Source: Tritrichomonas musculus (lineage: Eukaryota > Parabasalia > Tritrichomonadida > Tritrichomonadidae). Taken from it: a DNA stretch of 64,000 bases. The notes beneath the pieces were generated by a model. The model made no database searches and was not told the origin of the DNA. It saw only the letters and a program-made list of their open reading frames with translations. The stretch covers positions 2,232,001 to 2,296,000 of the forward strand of contig JAPFFF010000008.1 in assembly GCA_039105265.1 (NCBI GenBank), in the 5' to 3' direction. How positions within the stretch are numbered: the stretch's first letter is position 1; the number at the start of each line of letters is the position of its first letter. Below, in pieces: positions 51,337 through 61,854 of the stretch. Position numbers and translations under genes: made by a program.

Positions 51337-54300
51337 TTATGTTGGTAATTGCGGCTCTGTTAAAATATCTATTGAAGCAAGCTTATAAGGTAAATCTGTA
51401 ACAACTTCTGTAAAATGTGCATCTTCAACAAATTCACATAATTCTTGTGATAAAATAATTTTATTTGGCTTTACCATTTCAATTAATTGGGGAAGATCGT
51501 AGAAAATTTGAGAAAATGGTTCCAATGTCATTGTTGGGATAAATTTCTTTGATTCTTCAATTGGACTTTGTATGTTTGCAAATTGCGGGGGAACTTGAGG
51601 GGGAGCAAACATTACGATATCGACACCAGATTCATAATCATCTTCATCTTCATCATCAGTTGAAATCTCTTCTTGCGAATCAGAATCCATATTATTGAGT
51701 TGATCATTAAGATTAATATTATTGTTAATATTGTCATTTATCATTTCATTATTTTCATTAGGATTCAAATGATTTTGATTATCAATTTCATCATCAACAT
51801 TTCCAATAGAATCTGGGTCATAATACATATCGATATTTGGAATTGTTCCTCCCCCTTTAATGATGATACCAGCTTTTGTTGCAGAATCTGCTGATAGGTA
51901 AGTTGTTAGAAATTGCCATGCATCACTAAATAATTGATTAACATCTCCTGTATAATCAACAAAGAGAACACATGCATGCGAACAACTAACATCGAGAACA
52001 ATGGCTCCTCCTGAACCATCAAAATAAGGAATAACAGATTCAACTTTAGCTTTAATTTCGGATAAATCCATTCCAACAGTTAATGATGAATATGCCTCTG
52101 ATTTAGACGATGTAATATAAAGTAAAATAAAGTTGTCATAATGAACAGCAGTATATTGGCTATCATCATTGATTTCAGGGAATAATGATCTGGGCATTGA
52201 CATGGACATAATTTCTTCAAACATATCCTTATGCTTTTGAATCAACATATCATAATAAAACAAGTCTGCTAACGATTTAAATTCAATAACAAAAAAGTCA
52301 AGATCATCAACTTCAGCCAATGAAGCTCGAACATGAAGCTGTATTTCAGTTCCATCACTTGAACGCCCAAGAAGATCTCGCGTGGTTACAGGTTCGGCTT
52401 GGCGCTTTTTGATACTGGCTATTTGCTGATAAAAACTAGACGAATTATGAGATACATTATTAGACATTGTTTTTGGTATTAAAATAGTTAACGGTTGACC
52501 AATTAGCTGCTCAGCTCGATAACCAAACAATGTTTGAACACCATGAGTAAACGAAACAATCATCAATCGATCAGAAACAACAACAACAGCAAGATCAGCA
52601 TCATCATAAAATGAGAAGAATGAGGGCGAGATTTCTCTTTTACTATCATTTTCCTTATTTTCGGTAATAATGAAGCTCATTAGACATTGTTGCGATGCAA
52701 TGAATTTTGGCATTAAAACTTTGAAAATTCTATTAATTTGTTGATTAAGTGCTGAAAATTCGACGAATCCAAAATATACGGTACATAATAAAGCAATAAC
52801 TAAAAAAATAATATAGAATCCAATTTCAATCATACAAAACAATACTAACTCGCATTTAGTGATAATTGAAAAGTGATCAAAGTCAGAAGCTAAATCTGCA
52901 AAGTCATCCATTAAATGAGAAATATAAATATGTTGAGCATTTAGAAACAACTGAGATGAAATCAGCTTTGGACCTGTCCGATTTAAAAAAGTGAGAAAAT
53001 AAAAGAAAAAGACGCTAACTTGACGAGAAAGGGGCCAGCATGCTTGAACATCATGGATTGTGAAATTTTCAACACCTATTCGAGCACAACGATCAGTTTC
53101 GACAATAAGAGGATCTTTATTCCAAAGACGTTTGATTTTTAGAGGTGAAATTGCAATATCCATCATTGTTATTGAATCAATTAATTTGTTTTGAGTTTCG
53201 ATTAAATTATCATAAATAATTGGATCCGTATCATTTTCGAAATAGCGTAAATATGCAACAATTTCGAGGCTGGTATGAAGAGTAACATTTCCAATTTCAA
53301 TGATTGCTTCACACTCGTTAGCAATTTCATCTCTTGAATCAATAATGACATCATATATGAAGAAAAATTGGATTAAAAAGCATAAATAGATGAATAATAC
53401 GATGATTGTTGGATAAAGCAAACTTTTCCATCTAAAATTAAAAGGCTCTGATTCATTGAAAGTTTCAGGGGCTTTATCTGTGTAAGGATTTTTTGATGGT
53501 CTAAAATGTTTATCTAAAATTGTATAAATGTAACTTTCTCGTAAAAAAATCATGAAATCAAAAACTATGACAGAAATAACTATTAAAATGGCGATAATTA
53601 TATATATATACGTTTCTCGTTTTGATGTATATTCATTTTTCAAGCTTAATATATATGCTTTGAAACCTTGCAAAGAATTAATTAGATCAATCTGAAGGGT
53701 GGTTGAAACATTGAAAAAATCAGCTTTATTTTGATGAGTAAAGTTCGCATATGATGATATACATGCAGAACTGGAATCATTATTTGGGGCTAATCTAATG
53801 ATATCACTAGTAAATAGGACCAAAGCAGTTCTTAGATCAAGCTTAGCATTATCGAGAACTGAATGATCGGTCGATGCTGTTTCCGGAAAAAGAGGAACTA
53901 AAGGAATATACCAAGATCTAAATAAAGATTCAATATCTTTGTTTGATTGAAAATCTTCCATAATTTCTGAATAAGTTTCCAACCATTTTTGCGTTTGAAT
54001 TGCTGTATTTGTTAAATTTTCGACAACATTTCTTACAGTTTTACATTCGACCCAAGGAGGCGAATTAAATGGAATTCCCATCTCATTAAATATTTCTTCA
54101 CAGTTAATTGTAACAAATATCGTACAATCGCTAACATGCTTAATTGCAATATTTATATTTGAATAACTTAATACAATTTGTCGCATGTGATTGAAAGCGA
54201 TTGGAACCATTGATAAAAACTTTGAATTAGTAAAGATTTCAAAAACAGGATAAGCTAAAATAGTAAAAACAGCCACAAATATTAAGAATGTAAAAGCTCC

Positions 54301-56109
54301 GAATAAATAAAAACGAAACGGTAATGGTCTTTCGAGAAATTTGTGTAAATTCATTGAGATTTGAGTCATTGTTCTGCTATCAATTGAGTCTGCCATAGAA
54401 ACGGGGGTTGCAACAGTTGTCCCAGTAGTGGTAGCTGTTGCTGCTGTAGTTCCAGTTGCGTCATCTTTTCTTTGCTTATCATATGTCATTGTTGTAACAG
54501 ATTGACGTTTGATAAATCGCGAATACATCTGTTGTATATCACATGTCATATCTGAAATTGAAGATGACGATTCGTATCTTTGGCGAATATGGCGACGTCT
54601 TGGAGCAAAAAAGTTAATTTCAAATTGAACAACTCGAGGATGTCTTCGATAAAATTGACGGATTTTTTCATACAAATAATTTGCTTTCATATATATTGAA
54701 TTCATTTTATGTAAATATTTCATTGCTGTATTTATATCGCCATCAATTTGACGTTCCCAAAATTGTCCTTGAATTTCCCAGTATTTTTTGGTTAGTGCAT
54801 CAACATCAGAAAGACGAGGAATTGGAACAGGAAGAGACATTGTTTGCGCAAAAGAACGATATAGCTCAAAAACAATAAATTGCTTTGGCCAAGATAACGA
54901 GCTGACATGCACCAATGCTGACAATGATTGATCTAAAACATCAATTTCGAGTTGGTTTGCTGTTAGAATGAAACAATAACAGTAAACAATGAGGATATCA
55001 TTAGATGGTTTAATCTTGTAGCAATCATAAATATGAGAAACGAGTTCTTGAGAAAGTTCACCATAAATTAAAGATGTTTGGGCGTAAAAAAATATATCAT
55101 CTCCTAAAACTTTTTCAAAATTGGAAGATCTTATATTATTCATTGCATTGTTTTGTCGTGACACAAAAAAAATGTATGAAATTATTAAAAAAACTACAAA
55201 TATTACGATCATTAATCCAAAATATAAACCATCGCTCATTCTATGCGCACAATAAGGAATTAAATATAATAATGGATTAGATATCATTGATAATGAAAGC
55301 GCCAAACCAAAGACTGTGTCATAGGTACTTGAATAAGGTCTTTTCCATATTCTGTAAAATCTATATATACCAAATACAGTTGAAAAACATAAATAAAAAA
55401 TGAAAGAACGCTTTGTAGACGAGGCTAGAGATGTTGACATTACAATTGCATAAATTATTATTGATTTAAGATCAAACAAATCTGGTAAAAGTGGAGATGG
55501 AACATGTGCCATTGAAAGAAATGGTGTTTTAAGTAAAAGTGGCGAAGCCCATATAAATATTGATGAATATACGACTAAAATTACAAATGAAAAAACTATT
55601 GTAATGGTAATATTAACCTCAGAACAATCGACGTCAGAAATGCATCGAATTGCAAAACTAACATGAAGAATGATAGGAATTACTATATTTGAAGGTGAGA
55701 GTATAATTAAAAAACCTCTCAGTGAAGTAAGAAATCGAGATATCCTATATCCGCGTACATATGCATAGAACATAAAAAAAATAAAACAAGAAATTATAAT
55801 GAGAAAAACAGATTGAATGAAAATCAAATATTTGAAATTCTCAAAATTGATTGAGCTTTTGGAATAGTGAAGGAAAATATAATAAACCTCTTCTAAAAAA
55901 TTCTTTTTTTGGTTGATTAAATGATCTATTATTGGAGCTGTGAGAGTGCATACAAAAATTTGTAAATATGTAAAAAGAATTATAATTTTGGATAACCATG
56001 TTAAACATGGTTGATAACGAAGTAAATGCGAAAAAAAGAAAAAACTATTATGAAACTTTACGATATCTTCATTTCTAATGGAAAGTTTTTGTGGGTTTGG
56101 TTCAAACAT
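51337..56109 (-). CDS. Large multi-pass membrane protein with PAS and degenerate cyclase-like domains
   Basis: 1590 residues. About eight N-terminal membrane helices (about 40-320; IIILFTYLQIFVCTLTAPII, IFVVFLIISYIFFV), a cytosolic helical part with a Thr/Ala-rich repeat (about 545-575), then further membrane helices near 605-632, 870-892, 935-960 and 1120-1150 enclosing two extracellular regions rich in Asn-X-Ser/Thr. A PAS domain follows (about 1165-1290; LFGYRAEQLIGQPLTILIP). The last ~280 residues have the outline of a class III nucleotidyl cyclase, from YTAVHYDNFILLYITSSKSE to IILSQELCEFVEDAHFTEV, but the two metal-binding Asp and other catalytic residues are not apparent, and an acidic Asn/Asp insert interrupts it. 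Trichomonads have a large family of such receptor-cyclases; this one looks like a catalytically dead or regulatory member. Likely plasma-membrane sensor. Confidence 0.75.
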   Translation of the reverse strand: MFEPNPQKLSIRNEDIVKFHNSFFFFSHLLRYQPCLTWLSKIIILFTYLQIFVCTLTAPIIDHLINQKKNFLEEVYYIFLHYSKSSINFENFKYLIFIQSVFLIIISCFIFFMFYAYVRGYRISRFLTSLRGFLIILSPSNIVIPIILHVSFAIRCISDVDCSEVNITITIVFSFVILVVYSSIFIWASPLLLKTPFLSMAHVPSPLLPDLFDLKSIIIYAIVMSTSLASSTKRSFIFYLCFSTVFGIYRFYRIWKRPYSSTYDTVFGLALSLSMISNPLLYLIPYCAHRMSDGLYFGLMIVIFVVFLIISYIFFVSRQNNAMNNIRSSNFEKVLGDDIFFYAQTSLIYGELSQELVSHIYDCYKIKPSNDILIVYCYCFILTANQLEIDVLDQSLSALVHVSSLSWPKQFIVFELYRSFAQTMSLPVPIPRLSDVDALTKKYWEIQGQFWERQIDGDINTAMKYLHKMNSIYMKANYLYEKIRQFYRRHPRVVQFEINFFAPRRRHIRQRYESSSSISDMTCDIQQMYSRFIKRQSVTTMTYDKQRKDDATGTTAATATTTGTTVATPVSMADSIDSRTMTQISMNLHKFLERPLPFRFYLFGAFTFLIFVAVFTILAYPVFEIFTNSKFLSMVPIAFNHMRQIVLSYSNINIAIKHVSDCTIFVTINCEEIFNEMGIPFNSPPWVECKTVRNVVENLTNTAIQTQKWLETYSEIMEDFQSNKDIESLFRSWYIPLVPLFPETASTDHSVLDNAKLDLRTALVLFTSDIIRLAPNNDSSSACISSYANFTHQNKADFFNVSTTLQIDLINSLQGFKAYILSLKNEYTSKRETYIYIIIAILIVISVIVFDFMIFLRESYIYTILDKHFRPSKNPYTDKAPETFNESEPFNFRWKSLLYPTIIVLFIYLCFLIQFFFIYDVIIDSRDEIANECEAIIEIGNVTLHTSLEIVAYLRYFENDTDPIIYDNLIETQNKLIDSITMMDIAISPLKIKRLWNKDPLIVETDRCARIGVENFTIHDVQACWPLSRQVSVFFFYFLTFLNRTGPKLISSQLFLNAQHIYISHLMDDFADLASDFDHFSIITKCELVLFCMIEIGFYIIFLVIALLCTVYFGFVEFSALNQQINRIFKVLMPKFIASQQCLMSFIITENKENDSKREISPSFFSFYDDADLAVVVVSDRLMIVSFTHGVQTLFGYRAEQLIGQPLTILIPKTMSNNVSHNSSSFYQQIASIKKRQAEPVTTRDLLGRSSDGTEIQLHVRASLAEVDDLDFFVIEFKSLADLFYYDMLIQKHKDMFEEIMSMSMPRSLFPEINDDSQYTAVHYDNFILLYITSSKSEAYSSLTVGMDLSEIKAKVESVIPYFDGSGGAIVLDVSCSHACVLFVDYTGDVNQLFSDAWQFLTTYLSADSATKAGIIIKGGGTIPNIDMYYDPDSIGNVDDEIDNQNHLNPNENNEMINDNINNNINLNDQLNNMDSDSQEEISTDDEDEDDYESGVDIVMFAPPQVPPQFANIQSPIEESKKFIPTMTLEPFSQIFYDLPQLIEMVKPNKIILSQELCEFVEDAHFTEVVTDLPYKLASIDILTEPQLPT

Positions 56110-56805
56110 GAAAACCTTTCCCGTTTTTATGAAGTTTTATAGAAAAAGCAGATAAATAATAATATGATTTCTAAAGAATTTATTAACTATATTGATATAT
56201 GAGAAATTAAATTTATTTCAATTAGATAATTGAATTTATATATTTAAAAATAATTGATTTTTTTAAAGTACATATAAAGATAAAACAGTAATGATGAATA
56301 AAAAATTGAATAAATTATCTTCCTATATTTAAAATTTTGAAATCATATATCAAATATTTTTGAAAATGCTTTTAAAATATTTGAAAAAGTTATAAATATA
56401 AAATTAATCTTTGAAATTCAACTTTTTTTTCTTTGATTGCTATATTTATCCATAGATGCATATGATTGCAAGATTGATTTCTCATGCATATGTATCTTTA
56501 AAGTTTTATAAGGTTTGTAAGAAAAAACCATCAAATTCTTCAATATACCAGATTCTGATATTGATATAAGAACATTTTTTAATTTAATCAATGTATCGTA
56601 AATAATTTAGATGAATGATAAAATATATCAGGATTAGATGAAATGATGATGAAAATGCTTTTTTGGTGAATGTAATTTTTATCTTCATTTAATCGATAAG
56701 GTAAATTAAATGGCGAATATATAGTATTTTTATAATTCAAAGGATCTTTCTGAAAATTGAATAATTTTCGAAAAAAAATTATTGAAAGTTCACTGCTCTA
56801 ATATT
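56110..56805. promoter_or_regulatory. Divergent promoter region (cyclase-like / DOCK-like)
   Basis: 696 bases. On the minus strand TTCATA (56128-56133) gives TCA-T-A with +1 opposite 56130, about 20 bases before the ATG at 56109. On the plus strand TTCACT (56789-56794) gives +1 at 56792, 14 bases before the ATG at 56806. GCATATGATTGCAAG and CATGCATATG near 56458-56490 form a small inverted repeat. Confidence 0.42.
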
Positions 56806-59800
56806 ATGGAAACTCCTACTCCACAAGTTAATATCATTCGTCCTCAGCCACGAATTACTCTTGAACCGCCTGTAGTTCTAAATGTACCATATAAAGTTGG
56901 AGAAGAACTACTTGCTCTCAATAATAATTGGGGAGCTCCTTTATTACAGCAGCCAAAGGTATCTTACAATGTTCATACACCAAAAGATCTTGATCCACCA
57001 CAAATTATTGATAGTTACAATGAATATAATCTTTCACCTAATGATAAATCGCTTTATGTTAATAAACTCGAAAAAGAAACAATCATGCAATTTTTAAATA
57101 GGACATCAATTAATGTTGAAAATGGACAGGTTTTTGACCTTAGACCTATTTCAAATGTTACCTCTTCTAGCATGAAGAACAGGCCTTTTATCAGTCTACC
57201 ACCTCCCCTTTCTTCATTATCAGTTTCCTACCTTCATGTTGTTCTCTCACCAATTTCTGTGCATGGATCAGCAATAACTTTAACTAATTATCAAGGGTGC
57301 TTATTCCTTATTGATCAAGAAAAAAATTCTGTAGCTACTGAAGCAGCATATTTTGTTTCTACGGATGGCCAGCCCAGATTTGTTCAGACAAATGGTACTG
57401 ATCTTTACTTTGAAGTTCAAAACTGCAAACCAAGCATACTTTTAGTTATAATTTTGATGCATTCAGAAGCATTAGATTTAGATAATTTTGTTGAAGAAAT
57501 TACTTCAAAAGCGACCCCTAAGGAAGACCCTAAAAAATCTCCTATTCCTTTTGCATATTCTTATATAACTCCATTTAAAGATAACAATAGTTCAACTGTT
57601 TCGTTTAATTTCCCGTGGTCTCTTGTTAGGCCATCAGATGATTTTAGCTCTCTTTTTGGAAATACTTCTTCTGATTTTGATTCCATTTCTTTAATTGGCA
57701 AAGCAACGATTCAAGTTTTACCTTTTGAAAATCTTCCTCACGTAAGACTAACATCAGAAGAAAAAGATACTTCAAAAGATAACGAAGTTTTTAATAATAA
57801 CCCTATTGATAACTCTAATTCCCCTCTACTTGCTCTTTCAATTCCTCAAAGAACATTTTTCCCTACCTCAATTATTTCGTTATCATCAATTACTTTTACT
57901 TTCAATAACCCGCCAAAAGGCGATTACGCAATGTTTAGAGTGTTTCTTAGTGACAATCTTACTGATCCTCTCAAGCCGGATAGTCTTCCTGTTTTTATAT
58001 CGAGAGCACGCGAACCTCTATTGAATTCTTATGAATCCACGGGCATGCCTCTTTCAAGACATATTGTTTTTCCTGATATCATCAGAATGAGACTTGATAA
58101 ACCACTCGCATCTACATCAAATATTATAATACAATTTATTACTGTTGGCAAAAAAGAGTCAACAATATACAAATTAACAGCTTTTCCACTTTTTGTTGAT
58201 AACAATATCATTCAAACATCTGCGCATACTTTTTTCACTCACCACTCAAAAGATTTAAAGAGCCAACCAGATTATTTAACTAAATGTCAAAAATCTAAAA
58301 AATCGTCAGTTTCATTATATATTGATATCCCACAAGTTTTTTATCCACCAGCAGTTTTAACACAACTTGCAACTGCACTTCTTCCAGAACAAATTGCTTC
58401 ATTACCTCTTAAGCAGCTTGGCCCTGAAGTTCTCCTACCACAATTAATTCCAATTGTTTCAAAACTTTTCACAATTATTGCACCTCCTTCTGCCGTATAT
58501 CTTCTTGATATTATATCAATGTTCAAAGCTGATGATTCAAAGCCACAATTAAGATCTTGGCTTTTCCACAATTTTGATCCAAAAGTTGCCAAGACATATT
58601 TCTTATCATCATTCACTAACTCTATTAATGGCTTAATTATGGAAGCTATCGAAAAAAAGCAAAATGATGTTATAAATAACCTTATTAAGAGCTTTGATAT
58701 AATATGCGATATATTAATCACTAGTTATATGCTGAAGAAAGAAGATTATTTTCCAAATTCCTTATATACAATGTTCATCAGCATAAGCGAAACAATATGC
58801 TATGAAGCGGAAGGAGGCCATGTTAATGAAGTTATTGGAATGAATCATATATTTGGCGATGCTATGTTTATTTTCCATTCATTAACAAATGAGCATATAA
58901 TGAATGCTGTTCGCTGCCATATCAAGAAAGTACTAGATCTACATAATCCAGAATATCTGTTTCTCATCTGGGACTTTTTAATGAGATTTACTGACACAAA
59001 TGAGTTTGCTTTATATATAGCATCTCACTTCCCAGTTAAGCCTATTACAAGAATTATTTTTTCACCATATAATAAAGTTTCATCAATGATTTTTATGGCA
59101 ATTACCGAAACCTTCAGTTCTGGCGATAAAAATTCCATCACTCTTTGTTGCAATTTCATTTGCCGCCTTTTCTTACCATTAGAAAATGATGATGTTCCGA
59201 AACAAATGCGATATCGCATTGCATATGCATTTTTCCCAATTTTTGAAATAATTACTATAAGCTTTGATAAGCTCGAACTTGATCAAAAATTAGAACTTCT
59301 TCCAGCTATTCTTTTCATGCTTGGTTACTCTCCACAACAATTACTTCGTTATCATTTCATTTCAAACACATCAAATATGCAAACTCAATTTATTAAATTC
59401 CTCCAAGATGCGATTGACACGATATATACAGTAATTGGTCCTGAACGCCGTTCAACGACATATCTTAATGGCGTTTTTGATGAATTTACAAAACGTATTC
59501 TTCAACTCTTAAACTATAATGTTCGTGGATTGAAAGATTATCTTCAAAGCTCAATTGATGTTCTTAGCAAATTAATGAATTCACCTTATCAAATACCTAA
59601 CAATTATCCTTTGTTATTTGATACAGTTTCACGCGTTATTCATTACTACCCATGCCAAAAGCCGCTTGTTATGTCTCTTCTAACAATTGTTACAAGCAAA
59701 CAACATTTAGTTCGATGTTTTGCGACAAGTCTTATTCTTCTCTTCTTTAAGAGTGATTATGATACCAGGAAAACAGTTGTTGTTTCATCTGTTGAAGTTC

Positions 59801-61473
59801 TCGATTCTGTCACTAACTTGATGCTTCATTCACCGCAAATTGATGATATTCAGATGTATAAATTAATGTTAAACACAATTGGCGAAATGTCCAAAGACGT
59901 TTTCAATGTTGACGATTTTACGAAGAAATTATGTGAACGTACAACCGCTGCAAATAATATTGCAAATATTATTGAAAAAATGAGAGAAACCGATAAAACA
60001 CCAGAGGAGCATTGCAGATATGTTATGAACATTGCAGATCAATATCAAACATATCCATCAATGCGCGTCAACTGGCTTCGTGAAATTGTTCAAATCAATC
60101 TTAAGAACAACAGTTACAGCTCAGCCTTTGTTGCTCAACTCCACATTTGTGCTTTAATAGCAACTGTTATTATGCATGAAAGTTCATTTGAATGCTCAAT
60201 TGAATCATCGGAATTTAAGAAGCAATTTAACTTACTCGTTTGCCAGCCAATTAGTTATGGAAAGAAGCTTATCCTTTCGCAACGTCTTTTTGAATTTTTC
60301 CCATCTGTTCTTGAAGAAACCAAAATTGACTTTGGTGCCATTTCTGAAGATTTCAAATTCATAGCTAGCGATTTCACGCTTCAGTATTTAAATGAAGCTT
60401 TAGTTGATGCAATTGACCTCGGAATTAAAGCCAAACTTTACTATAGTGTTCGTCCACTTTATTCTCTTCAACTTCGAATTATGGACGAACTTGGCAAATA
60501 TAAATCAATGGGCGAAATATGTGAGAATGCATCAGAATTATTCAAGAAGCTGAAAGCTAATGGAACCATGACTTATACAAATACACTTTCATTCTTTGTT
60601 GCCTATAATGACAATCCTAAGGAAAAAGTTATTTATTCAGTTGAAGAAGAAAATGTTGATTCATTTATTGAAAATTGTAAATCAAAGAACACAACAATAG
60701 AACAAATTTACGAATTTGAACAAGGATTTGCAGCAATGCATCAAAACGGAGGAGGAGAGTTTGAAAATCAGCATTGCTGGACTATTTTTAGAAATAAGCC
60801 AACATTAGATTATTTGATTAAAAATGTCAAAGATATATATCAAAATGAAGTCGAATTAATTCAATATAAAACAAGTTATCCTCTCCCATTCTATATGATA
60901 TCATTACCAGTAGCTAATGAACAAAATGTTCGAATCTCTCTGATTAAACATATTCAAATTGAAGTTAAAAAAGTTGACGAAATAATTAATCAAGTTGCTT
61001 ATGAATTTGAACGTTTCTTCCCATGTGCTAGCAACAGCAAGGTTTATGGCAATTATTTAATTCATTATAAGGATGATATAGAAAGAATTGTAGCTACCCT
61101 TCAATGTGTTTTCCCTGTCACTTTTGAAACTTCTCAATCTGAGCCACCGCCAGAAAATCAACCTGAACCATCTGAAGATCAAACTTCAAATTCAATAACT
61201 TTGTATGATTTATTGAAAGTATTGGCCGACAAGGGAGGTAAGAGAGAAGCAAATAACATAGCTCAGACTTTATCTCCTTCAATTGAAAGACTCCTTGAAG
61301 TGTTCAAGACTGTGATAAATGCATCTAATGACAAATCATTTAACACTGATTACGAAGTTTCTCAAGAACAATTCGTTAAATTTAGAAAACAATTTGGATT
61401 GAAAGAAAATAATGAATTGACACCTTATCAAGGAAAAGTTGATCCATTATTAGAGGTATTTGATTACGAATGA
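56806..61473 (+). CDS. DOCK-family Rho/Rac GTPase exchange factor (DHR-2)
   Basis: 1555 residues from the first ATG (the frame opens earlier with TTG). The middle-N-terminal part (about 130-500) contains a C2/DHR-1-like beta region (SVSYLHVVLSPISVHGSAIT; PKGDYAMFRVFLSDNL), as DOCK proteins use for phosphoinositide binding. A long helical armadillo-like region follows. The C-terminal part (about 1080-1480) matches DHR-2: SAFVAQLHICALIATVIMHE, YYSVRPLYSLQLRIMDELGK, and NEVELIQYKTSYPLPFYMIS, with the closing FFPCASNSKVYGNYLIHY corresponding to the end of lobe C. This lobe ejects GDP from Rac/Cdc42-type GTPases and would control actin, motility or phagocytosis. An acidic/Pro insert near 1450 and a short helical tail end the protein. 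TGA stop. Family assignment is by pattern; subgroup not assigned. Confidence 0.72.
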   Translation: METPTPQVNIIRPQPRITLEPPVVLNVPYKVGEELLALNNNWGAPLLQQPKVSYNVHTPKDLDPPQIIDSYNEYNLSPNDKSLYVNKLEKETIMQFLNRTSINVENGQVFDLRPISNVTSSSMKNRPFISLPPPLSSLSVSYLHVVLSPISVHGSAITLTNYQGCLFLIDQEKNSVATEAAYFVSTDGQPRFVQTNGTDLYFEVQNCKPSILLVIILMHSEALDLDNFVEEITSKATPKEDPKKSPIPFAYSYITPFKDNNSSTVSFNFPWSLVRPSDDFSSLFGNTSSDFDSISLIGKATIQVLPFENLPHVRLTSEEKDTSKDNEVFNNNPIDNSNSPLLALSIPQRTFFPTSIISLSSITFTFNNPPKGDYAMFRVFLSDNLTDPLKPDSLPVFISRAREPLLNSYESTGMPLSRHIVFPDIIRMRLDKPLASTSNIIIQFITVGKKESTIYKLTAFPLFVDNNIIQTSAHTFFTHHSKDLKSQPDYLTKCQKSKKSSVSLYIDIPQVFYPPAVLTQLATALLPEQIASLPLKQLGPEVLLPQLIPIVSKLFTIIAPPSAVYLLDIISMFKADDSKPQLRSWLFHNFDPKVAKTYFLSSFTNSINGLIMEAIEKKQNDVINNLIKSFDIICDILITSYMLKKEDYFPNSLYTMFISISETICYEAEGGHVNEVIGMNHIFGDAMFIFHSLTNEHIMNAVRCHIKKVLDLHNPEYLFLIWDFLMRFTDTNEFALYIASHFPVKPITRIIFSPYNKVSSMIFMAITETFSSGDKNSITLCCNFICRLFLPLENDDVPKQMRYRIAYAFFPIFEIITISFDKLELDQKLELLPAILFMLGYSPQQLLRYHFISNTSNMQTQFIKFLQDAIDTIYTVIGPERRSTTYLNGVFDEFTKRILQLLNYNVRGLKDYLQSSIDVLSKLMNSPYQIPNNYPLLFDTVSRVIHYYPCQKPLVMSLLTIVTSKQHLVRCFATSLILLFFKSDYDTRKTVVVSSVEVLDSVTNLMLHSPQIDDIQMYKLMLNTIGEMSKDVFNVDDFTKKLCERTTAANNIANIIEKMRETDKTPEEHCRYVMNIADQYQTYPSMRVNWLREIVQINLKNNSYSSAFVAQLHICALIATVIMHESSFECSIESSEFKKQFNLLVCQPISYGKKLILSQRLFEFFPSVLEETKIDFGAISEDFKFIASDFTLQYLNEALVDAIDLGIKAKLYYSVRPLYSLQLRIMDELGKYKSMGEICENASELFKKLKANGTMTYTNTLSFFVAYNDNPKEKVIYSVEEENVDSFIENCKSKNTTIEQIYEFEQGFAAMHQNGGGEFENQHCWTIFRNKPTLDYLIKNVKDIYQNEVELIQYKTSYPLPFYMISLPVANEQNVRISLIKHIQIEVKKVDEIINQVAYEFERFFPCASNSKVYGNYLIHYKDDIERIVATLQCVFPVTFETSQSEPPPENQPEPSEDQTSNSITLYDLLKVLADKGGKREANNIAQTLSPSIERLLEVFKTVINASNDKSFNTDYEVSQEQFVKFRKQFGLKENNELTPYQGKVDPLLEVFDYE

Positions 61474-61854
61474 TTCATTAGTTCAAAGTATCTTTTGGCA
61501 TTTTATTTTATTTATTTATTGCGAGAACATTTATTTTTATGTTATATAAAACCATTTTTATTAATTAATAAAAAAATAAGCATTAGCAATTTTCAAAATA
61601 GAAAAAATAATAGAGCTAATTCTTTATATTTTTCATCATGTGGTTATTCTTTACATTATTTTTATGTGATTACTTGAATGATATTTCATTCTCCTTTTTG
61701 TAATTTCACTTACAATAAATCATAAAAGGTTTACTTTGTAATTGATTCATGTCTAATAATAGTATGTGCAGATATGCTTTCTCTTATGAATATCAAATAT
61801 ACAGCTTTTCATAAATAAAATATGAAAATTTTTATAAAAGAAAGTTTAATAATT
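61474..61854. other. Intergenic between convergent genes
   Basis: 381 bases; a 60-codon open frame (61495-61677) lacks an ATG and coding character. Nothing else seen. Confidence 0.5.
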
